Assembly (NCBI GenBank): GCA_009602735.1
Contig: WELA01001462.1
Coordinates: 83,805-147,804, forward strand
DNA length: 64,000 bases
Origin: Mesotaenium endlicherianum
Lineage: Eukaryota > Streptophyta > Zygnematophyceae > Zygnematales > Mesotaeniaceae
Direction of reading: 5' to 3'
The notes beneath the pieces are model-generated. The model ran no database searches. It was not told where the DNA came from and saw nothing but the letters and a program-made list of their open reading frames with translations. Both the position numbers and the translations under genes were made by a program. Positions 55,841 to 64,000 of this stretch are shown piece by piece; position 1 is the first letter of the stretch; each line of letters opens with the position of its first letter.

Positions 55841-58060
55841 CATAACGCTATCTGCACACTCGAACTTAACGACACATATTAAGAGGTCCATGACCATTGT
55901 CAATCTTTGGTGACGGTCGTCACACTTAGCCCGACAGTGCGTGGAGCACATTCTTATGAAGTGGAGAAAATTTCTACGCTTCAGAGGTGCAGATTTGTTC
56001 CCAAACAGTTTCCATGCCATTGGCCGCATAATTACCATCTTTGCCTGCCTTGGAGGGGTTAATTTCCTCCACCTTTGCCTGAGTTAGCGTAAAAAAATCC
56101 GTCCACACCCTGGGCAAAGATTGGCGTAGATCAGTTTCTGGGGCGTTTTTGACATTCTACTATGGGCGAGTCTCAAAGTGCATAAAACTTCTTGCATTAC
56201 AAGGATACTGTCGAGCTGTCTCGTCAAACTAAGTGTAACACAATTTTTTAGCAAGTAAAGACGTTGACAACATACACAGACAAACATTATCTTCTTATTC
56301 TCACTTTTTTGTTGCACCTGTACTTTGTCAATGACAGCAAGTGCAAGCAATGGCTGGCGGGTCTCTCTACTTTAAAATCGGCAATGTCAGTAAATGCTAT
56401 GAAGTCCTAATCTAACAAGGCGCTACAGAATATGAGTGATGGGTTTGACGTTGAGCAAGAAACTTTAGCGGAGTTAGAGGACGATTTGGTCACAATGCAA
56501 AATAAGACGGACAAACATCCTAATAGTTTGAAGCCTCTCACAGAGGAAGAGCTTTCTTGAGTCCAAAAGAAAGTTGAGGACAAAGAAGCAAACTTGGATT
56601 GTATGCATGACACATTACAAAATGCGGAGCCACTGGTAGTGCAGGTTCACGCGTGCCTACTTGAAGTGGAACAATTATTACCTGGTGTACTCAGGGGACT
56701 TCAACGAACCTGTCTGTGGGTCATCGGTACGCATCTTCCCTCTTGCAACATCATAGACTTGTATGTGCCATGTTGAACATAGGCCCCCGTGCATGTACTA
56801 CGGGCTCCATTCTTGAATCAGACATCTCGTGCACATTTGTAGCAAGTCACCACTACTGCTCCTTCGGCTCTTCCCTTTGTGGCCCGCCATTGTTGATGCT
56901 CCTCATCTTGTGCTTCTCCTTCCCACACTGGGTCCCTTCAGGTTTATGGCTAAATGTGATGCTGCTCCATGCTTCCTCTCCACCATATTTGTTACTCTCT
57001 TTCTGTTCAATAATTTGGTCTCAGTCTTCTTGGTGTGGAGCCTCATATAAACTTTGGTATCTTTGCCACGTCTACTTGGCATCTCTTGTCTATATGAGAG
57101 AGAGAGAGAGTTGAAGGTCGTTTAGCTTGCCCAATGAAGAATGAGCTTTGCAAGTAACGTCGCCGCGCTGCTCAACCGAGGAACCGAGAAAAGGTGCGGC
57201 CGAGATCCAGTGAATATGCGAAGTGAGGCTGTAAGCTTCTATTGTATGGCGTAGATTGCTCCCCCATTGAGACAGAGGATGTTGCGTGCAGGGACTCAAT
57301 TGGACTATGTTGGAATGGACTACCTCGTAGACTTCTTCAAGCCTTGCTTCTATCCTACACTAACCTAATTAATATAAGCATATCTTCAGTCTACTTTAAG
57401 GTTTTTTTTAAAAATTATTTTGCTATAATCTGCTACCTAACTTGCTGAGACTGAGTGCCTCTTGCTTGGATGAGCTTGTGGTTAATGTCCTTGCACAGAA
57501 ACTATCTGTATGAACACATTCTAATCTCTATTCTGATGTCTCTTCAATGCTTTCTAACTGAGTTCTTAGGAAAAGAGTGCATGGGTGGGACTCTAGCAGT
57601 ATTGTAATTTTACACCAAAATAATTATCTGCTAAGTGTATATAGGAACATGTTTGTTGTTGTGCTACTCTCTTTTTGTAATCTGAATCATGCATATATTC
57701 TGTTTTTTAGCACTCCAGCTTTATACTTGTTCAAAATTGGAAGAAATTCTGAGTACATAATGAATTTGCCAAAAAAATTACTCATGAATCCTTGGATATG
57801 TATTGTGGTTCAGAGCAGCATCTTTGACAGGCAAACAATGCATGGCAATATGATTTGCGTACACCTATAGTTGATGGGAAAGAATAACTATTATTTAGTT
57901 GACATGAGTCTCATGGTTCGCGCCCTCAGCTCCGCATTGTGATCTAAGTTGGAGAGCGAGGTGTGTGGGTGCCTTCCATTGTCAAGCGTAAAACGAAGAA
58001 TGGTGAACACTCTTTTGATAAGCATTAATTTTGCAAACTCTGGCATTGAAAGGAAGACAT
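55841..58060. other. Region without recognised genes
   Basis: AT-rich with scattered short frames. A minus-strand frame at 56084-56350 has CVCC and CPGC pairs but no family I can name. There is a GA dinucleotide stretch at 57097-57112. No LTR or terminal-repeat structure is seen. Confidence 0.4.
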
Positions 58061-58061
58061 C

Positions 58062-58640
58062 TCAGTTGTCTTCACGAAGAATTACATAATGTAAAAGTTG
58101 TTGCAAAACACGATCCGGGCGCTCTGTTTGGCTGTCCATCAACAGACAAAAGCTTGTGGCCATCTTGAAATGTGTACCACAATATTTGCACACTTCTTGC
58201 CAGAATCGACTCGTATATTTGCTATCACGCTCACTTATGATTTCCCCTTGGCATCCCATGCGACATAAAAATGTTATCAATAAAGAGTCGTTTGGTTTCT
58301 TTAGCGTTAAGTCGCAGCTTGGTGGGCACAAAGTGTACCTTTTTATGGAACGGTCAGCTATCGTTAACACCCCTTCATGAATCCTTGTTGTGGTAGGTGA
58401 ATCCACAAAACAATCAAGTCTTTTGCTAGGAGCCATTCGCAAGCTGTAGCTGATGCAGCTTTTCAACTGGCAACATATTGCTGGCTTGACCTGTTGAGAA
58501 GTTGCACAGTGTACTCGATAAACCCTAGCACATCTCTTACTCGGCCTTCTGGGACCACAATGCGCCCATTGCGCCACCAAACCCTCTTTTCAAACGTGTA
58601 GTTTAGAATTGCGTTTGTTAAAATTAAGCGAATTTGACTC
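58062..58640 (-). pseudogene. Gypsy integrase core fragment
   Basis: On the minus strand a GRIVVPEGRVRDVL-like start (another frame) is followed by an integrase core: VLTIADRSIKRYTL, CQGEIISERDSKYTSRFWQEV (second Asp region, ERDS) and DSQTERPDRVLQQLL (Glu region). It is closest to the chromovirus fragments at 36.7-39 kb. It is truncated on both sides. Confidence 0.75.
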
Positions 58641-58719
58641 CAATTACTCTTGCCAGCTAAAAGAGTGTGTTTGTGTGTATCAATGCATTAAGCGGTCATG
58701 TATGCACGTGCGTGAACCT

Positions 58720-59022
58720 GACTGTTAGTGTGAGGTCAAGACAACGTTTTGTTCGAAGTGTCGATGTATAAGATTTCGGTGACTAGGACTCTCGATGAGA
58801 TTGAGGTATGTAAACAATTGCCATGCTGAATATATTTGAGAGCGAAGTTTTGTAAGTTCACACTTGAGATTAAGAGAAAAACGTTGAGTGAAGAGTAAGA
58901 GAGTGCTCCTCAGTATCCTGTGTGAGTTGATGTGCTCTAGATGAGCTTTGAGTGAAGTGATTGCCTTGCCAAGAATTAAGAGGGTCTGAGAGTGCAATGG
59001 CCATTCGCAGGAGATGATTGCC
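58720..59022 (+). repeat. Copia-type LTR, solitary 5' copy
   Basis: It aligns with the minus-strand copia LTR (39003-39355) over blocks such as GTGTCGAT, TGACTAGGACT and GTGCTCCT. It ends just before a tRNA-type primer site, TGGTATCGAAGC, at 59027. Confidence 0.65.
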
Positions 59023-59026
59023 AACA

Positions 59027-59175
59027 TGGTATCGAAGCAAGATTGAAGTCCTTTGATGAAAAGGATAATAAGTATTCAGTGTGGTCAAGAAGTGCGTGTG
59101 CACAATTATTTAGGCATGATCTGAAGGGTGCTAAAGTTGGCTCAATTTCCACTTCCTACAGCGGAATCTCCTAGG
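59027..59175 (+). pseudogene. Copia primer site and gag start, truncated
   Basis: After the primer site a frame reads FDEKDNKYSVWSRSACAQLF, typical of the first part of copia gag (F-G-x-N-Y-x-x-W). It ends at a stop at about 59172, with no pol following. Confidence 0.55.
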
Positions 59176-59282
59176 AAACCTAATATGCAAGTTTCAATTT
59201 GTCTGAGAGTCAACTTTTCTTAGAAAATCCTGAGTTCCAACTTTTACTGTACAAACTTGGAAAGAGAGAAGCAAAAGGTTCT

Positions 59283-59760
59283 CTAAGCATCGGCTGAAGC
59301 GTGCTTTCTTGAGCTCCTTGTGGCCTTAGGACTCCTTCTTCTTCGCGCCTCTTCTTTCTCCTCCTTCGTTCTCCTTCCTAGAAAATGAGGATGAAGATGA
59401 GGTTCAAGTCTGTCGTAAAGTTCGCGCGTGAATGCATGACTTCTTAGCCAGTGACAGCCTTGACGTGGCCGTCGAGGTGACACACATCATCGTGGCAATC
59501 TTGTGGGACTCCCACAGCTGACCTGGTTCGTACTTCCCCACCCATCCCAAGGTGTCGGGATTGCATTCACCCTGTTGTCGTCATTATGCGCGTGTCATGG
59601 GTTGGACCTCAGTTCTGTGTTGACCTTGAAAGTTAAGCTGGGTTTGGTTGGTGGGAGTCAACGGTCGTTGTGCCGTACCTGGGCTCGGCGTGACTTCTGC
59701 CACGCGAGCCAAACCGCCATTTTGACAGTCGCTAGTGTTGAGCCATCAATTGATGGTAAA
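59283..59760 (-). repeat. A/B-type LTR fragment in reverse orientation
   Basis: Read on the minus strand it shows GCGACTGTCAAAATGGCGG..., CCCAGGTACGG and CGTTGACTC, then GCGCGAAGAAGAAGGAGT, AAGGCCA and CACGCTTCAGCCGATGCT. This is the order seen in the element A LTR (24498-25230). It is heavily mutated and lacks the ends. Confidence 0.6.
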
Positions 59761-60581
59761 AAGTAATGGTAAAAGCTGGGTAAAAGTGTATTCTGCTGAA
59801 TTCTTTGGCTTGCAGCAACTGGGCTGCTGCTGCAGCTGCAACCGCTGGCCGGAAGTCGCACGAAGGCAGGTTTCAGTGGCTCAACTCGTGGAGATGGCTT
59901 TACACGTGGGGATTGCACAAGAAATGCTTAGGGAATAGTGTCAGAGATATGAATTTTGATCGATTGAAGGGTCCACCGCAGGGCCTCGAGAAAAATGAAC
60001 GGCTTGCGAAGGACCTGTGGCCTGGAGTGTTTGTACGGCCAGAGGAACACTGAATTTGGAGCACTGCGGAGCACGGTTGTCAGCTACCGCGATTCATGGG
60101 TCGAAGTTTTGAATCTTCAAGTTACAAATGGTTACAAACTGTTTCTTGAATAAAGGTCAGCAGTACGTTTGCCGTCTGGGTCATCTGTCTCCTGTAGGCC
60201 AAGCCGATGTCATCATAATTTATACTTTGGAGAACGTATCACATCTAAGGAAGGCTATTAAGGTGCATCATCTTGGCTAGTAAGTGGGTTCTTCATGAGG
60301 ATTGTCCACAATGACTCAGTCACTATCAACGGACGAGGAGATGGAAGGAAGTAGGCTAGTAACTCTCCAATTTGAAGTGGGAGATGCTAGAGACGTCAAG
60401 ATGATAACATGGGATAGCGTCATGTGAGAGCTAGTTAACACGTCTTACTTATCAATCAAAGCGAGGTCTGAACCTAGGGGGCTTTCTCTCCACATCCATG
60501 AGCTTAATAGGATAAAGTCTGCAGTATCTTATTCCAAAGTTCCTGCAGGTGTGAGAGACTATAACGATTCAGGGAAGCATT
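59761..60581. other. Upstream region of the GT61 gene
   Basis: No recognised coding motif. It probably contains the promoter and 5' leader of the downstream gene. Short frames at 59805-60053 and 60310-60416 have no known relatives that I can see. Confidence 0.35.
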
Positions 60582-63500
60582 ATGGCAACCACAACAAGGC
60601 GCCGGCCTCCCTCGTTGGCGGAGAACCTCATGCGGGTCCCTATTTCTCAAAGATCAGGCCTGATGGAGAAATTACAAGGGGGAGATGCACGCAACGTTCT
60701 TGACATGCTCCAAAATGTTGACAGCTTAGACTCTCCTTCTAAGAACCGACCATACATTTGGCCATTCAGCAGCCCGGAAAAGTGGTTTAGGCACTCTCCA
60801 AACACTCTTAATCACCACACACATCCGCCGCAAAAATCGGCGCATGACGGTAGCCCAGAACAGATAAAGAGCACAGATGCTTCTCACAAGTTTCACTTGA
60901 AAGAAGCATCCTTTTGCTCCCCAATCAAAGCGGCAAAGGCCGCTTCAAAAGTACTTGGCGATAACAGTCCCGAGACAAGCAGAGGAGCCCTAGGCGAACA
61001 GGCCAGGACAGGGGACATAAAAGGGCATGCACCACCCCCAGGAAAAGTCGCTCGGAAGTTTCACTGCTGGTGGCTTCTGCTGTCACTTCTCTGTGTGTTT
61101 TTCTTTGCCTGGAGTGTAAGGAAGCTCTATGCAGGTGTTTCGTCCGCACGAGGTACGTTCCCAACTGTTGGTGACGGCACATGGGCGACCTGTCTAGCAG
61201 TTATATCTGAAGGGGTGGGAGCCACCAGCCACCCATGTGGAAACGAGTGTGTAGACGTGATGCATCAGGGATCACGCCAGGCATTGGGCCGAGTCGAATA
61301 CGCTTCCAGGCCTCATGTAGAGTGCCTCAGTTCCGGACTGGGCAAGGCTGGGGGTACACCTGTCTCGATGCCAAGAATCGTACTCTTGCCGGTGTCAGGA
61401 GGAGATAAGTTCACGTCGTACTGATGTGAGGGTAGCATGTGACTGTAATGCTGCTCTTGTTCTTGGTCACGTGTCCCCTCACCGCTCGCAGGAGCCGTGT
61501 ACGCCGCTCACAATGGGCAGCAATGCCTGTGGCGCGGGGACTGTTGCAGAGCAAGCTGCGGTGAATGGCTCCTCCTTGGCGATGCCCACTCACCTGGCTG
61601 CAAGAGCAGCTATGCGGGGGGCCCCCTTGCCCTACACCTGGAGCACATACTCATACATATTCTCTTCCGGGAGGCACATTGTAGAGGTTCCTCCCATCCC
61701 TGTGCTCCCCAATGCTCAGGGGGCGGGAGGCGTTGAGCACGTACTCCATGATGCATCTAAGGAGCAGAAGCAACCAGAGGAGGGGGACGGCGGGCAGACG
61801 CCAAAGAAGTATGCGGGTGGCGTCAAAGTAGGTCTTTCAAACGAAGGACAAGAAGGGGGTGAGGCGATAGTTTCGTCGGAGGTGCCGCATGAAGAGGGCG
61901 ATAGCTTAGTGCAGGGTGGGGACGAGAGCAAGGAGGACGTGACAAGGGACAGCGCCGCTCCTTCTTCTTTCTCTTCCGCAGCGCAAGCAGGCACCAGAGC
62001 CGAAGCGGAGCAGGGCTCTGATGATGCGGCAGGCGGGCTACACAAGACCCAAGCGAGCGCCGAGGGAGGAGAGGAAGGCCTCTCCCGGGGAGTCGGTACA
62101 GAGGCGGGTAGTGATGTCACAATTGTGTTGGCAAAAACGGCATCCCGGTCGTCGCCTTTGCCTCAAAAGGCGCCTCAGAAAGAGCACCAGGGGGACGAGG
62201 GCGAGGTCTTTGCTTGCGACAGGTCCAGCTGGCGGGCGGACGTGTGCCGGATGCGGGGGGACGTGCGCGTGAAGGGCGATAGCAAGGTGCTGTGGCTGTT
62301 CTCCCGCAACCAGACGGTCCCGCGGGGCACCCAGAAGGTGAAGCCGTACCCGCGCAAGTGGGAGGGCCTCACTGAGTACTGCATGGGCACCGTCATGGAG
62401 CTCGTGCTCAGGTGCATCGACGACCCCACGCAGCAACAGCAGCAAGAGGCGCGAGTTGCATCAGAAGCCGGGCTTTCAAGGGGCACGGGAAGAGCCCAGC
62501 TGGAGCAGGCGCAGCAGCTTGGGACATCTGACGCTGACTTTGAGGGCGCCAATCAGGCTGTCCAGTCCAGCAGGAGGCTGCTGAGCGGCGCTCCTGGAGG
62601 GGGCGGGGGTGCTCTTGGGCAAGGAGGCGAGGAGGAGGCATCCCATGCCTGGGGTCGTCCTGCTGGCGTGCAGGTGGGAAAGGGAGCTGAGGGCGGCAGG
62701 AGGCGCTTGCTCAAGGCCCACTCCAAAGCCCACAAGCACCACGCCAAGCTGCCCGCAGAGAAGGGCCTGGGAAGCTCCCACACGAAAGTCTTGAGGGGAG
62801 CAAAGGAAGTGTGGGGCCGGGTGTCGGGCATGGAGGGCTCGGCCCAGCTTGGCGAGTGGCGAAGCGACGAGAGGGCCGATTGGGACCGGAGCCCCTTCAT
62901 GTACCTGGGCGTGTGGCCCAAGGAGTGGAAGCTGCGCAAGTGGCTGGGGGCTTGGAGGGCCAAGGGGAGCATGACGCGGTGGCCCCCCGGCTCCCTGAAA
63001 AGCCCGCCGCCGCTGACGTGCGACGTGCGCCACCGTGTGCCAGCTGTCGTGATCTCCACCGCTGGCTACTCCGGGAACATCTACCACGACTTCAACGAGT
63101 GTATGCGCCCAATTGCGCCTCTGCGCCTGCCTCCGTGCGTCCTTGCTGCCTGCACGTGCATCTCACTCTTTCTCTGGGCTAGCTGGAGTCAGGCTCTGGA
63201 GTTGAGAGGGGATCAACTCTGTTCGTGCCATGCTGCTTGTGAGTCGTATCCGTATCATCCTTTGTTGTGAAATTGCTTGCTTACGTAGTGTCCAGGTGTC
63301 ACACGTGGAGTAGTATGCCCCCTTGGTGACTGGACGATCAAGGTTCGTGAGTTGGTGACGGCAAGGACAAGTGCGTCGTAACTATCCACCTTCTCTCTGC
63401 CGCCTGTGCACGTGGCGAGAAGAGGTAAAGGCGGCCCTAACCCAGCTAATGCTGATGATCTTTTGGACGGCGGGCGGGGGCCGGTGCAGGCCTCATCCCT

Positions 63501-63922
63501 CTTTGGGTGACAGTGCAGCAGTATGACCGCGAGGTCGTCCTCGTCATCAGCGATGCCCGCGATTGGTGGATCCTCAGATACTGGGAGCTGCTGGACCAGA
63601 TGTCCAACTACCCTCCCGTGCTCCTCGGCCAGGTGTGTGCGTGTGTATGTGTGTGTGTGTGTGTGTCAGCTTCAGCGACGTGTCCACAGCTGGTGCCTGG
63701 AGCTGTTGGGCCGTGCATGCGTGCAGGCGTCGTGCGTGTGTGAGAAAGGGGGGCTGCATCCTGCACTCGATGCAAGAGAGCTGATGGGTGAGAGTGGTTG
63801 AATGGGTGCAGGATTCCCAAGTGCACTGCTTCCCAGAAGCGACAGTTGGCGCCACCACCCACGACGACCTGGCTGTGGATTCCACTCGCATGCGCGACCA
63901 CAAGAGCATCCACGACTTCCAA
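60582..63922 (+). CDS. GT61-family glycosyltransferase (type II membrane protein), 5' part
   Basis: Proposed exons are 60582-61115, 61492-63100, 63490-63632 and 63812-63922, all GT-AG and in phase, continuing beyond the window. Exon 1 encodes a roughly 160-residue cytosolic tail and a single hydrophobic segment (WWLLLSLLCVFFFAWS), as in Golgi type II glycosyltransferases. The catalytic region begins CDRSSWRADVCRMRGDVRV (62218) and contains VVISTAGYSGNIYHDFNE, LIPLWVTV, VVLVISDARDWWI and VHCFPEATVGATTHDDLAVD, the usual order of plant GT61 domains. Plant members add arabinose or xylose to xylan or other wall glycans; the substrate here is unknown. Two Gly/Ser/Glu-rich insertions (about 61740-62200 and 62430-62870) make it longer than angiosperm relatives. 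The exon 1 donor (AGT/GTAAGG) is chosen because it keeps the frame. Confidence 0.82.
63633..63668 (+). repeat. TG-dinucleotide microsatellite in a GT61 intron
   Basis: GTGTGTGCGTGTGTATGTGTGTGTGTGTGTGTG starts at the donor site of the third intron and so may affect donor choice. Confidence 0.85.
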
Positions 63923-64000
63923 GTGAGAGGCAGCTCACACTCTTTCACTATTCTCGGAAGCTTGTCAATAGTCATATTAACTTTGAGTGTCTACCCCCCC

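Noticed and set aside
56084-56350. Minus-strand frame with CVCC and CPGC pairs, considered as a Helitron N-terminal zinc region.
   Set aside because: The spacing does not match the motif that I know, and no replicase or helicase motif follows.

Overview
This window looks like nuclear DNA of a streptophyte (plant-lineage) organism, most plausibly a charophyte green alga. Two host genes with canonical GT-AG introns sit at the edges: the 3' part of a sirtuin gene at the left and a GT61-family glycosyltransferase gene that runs off the right end. Nearly everything recognisable between about 13.3 and 59.8 kb is transposon, much of it nested. The charophyte assignment is inference. It rests on the plant-type GT61 gene, the mix of piggyBac, DIRS, chromovirus and copia relics, and a Ty3/gypsy element carrying a DNA methyltransferase. 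I recall that arrangement being reported only from charophytes and dinoflagellates.

Layout. 0.2-2.5 kb: sirtuin exons. 2.5-13.3 kb: mostly unassigned non-coding DNA with a 294-base G run and a diverged tandem duplication. 13.3-25.8 kb: element A, a Ty3/gypsy retrotransposon with two LTRs. Its order is gag, protease, C5 cytosine DNA methyltransferase, basic linker, reverse transcriptase, RNase H, integrase, PHD-like finger. A solo LTR of another family interrupts it. 25.8-36.2 kb: element B, a close relative abutting A LTR-to-LTR. It has lost everything from mid-protease onward, and its LTRs contain a second solo LTR, a 3.7 kb piggyBac element and a 363 bp hAT-like MITE. 36.2-39.0 kb: scrambled chromovirus pieces. 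39.0-43.1 kb: a copia element on the minus strand, interrupted by the 5' part of a third gypsy element (C, 43.1-46.0 kb) that carries a second MITE. 46.6-48.1 kb: a minus-strand DIRS-like fragment (RNase H and tyrosine recombinase). 48.2-52.7 kb: a GC-rich tandem array split by a second piggyBac element. 52.9-55.8 kb: element D, a distant relative of A keeping only the protease and finger ends plus LTR copies. 58.0-59.8 kb: integrase, copia-LTR and A-type LTR relics. 60.6 kb to the end: GT61 gene.

The main result is element A and its relatives. They combine a captured DNA methyltransferase, a histone-reader-like finger on integrase, and LTRs whose predicted RNA 5' end is complementary to the sequence just after the LTR. 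The last feature suggests Tf1-like self-priming instead of tRNA priming. All copies here are broken by stops and frameshifts, so this locus is a fossil of the system, not an active copy.
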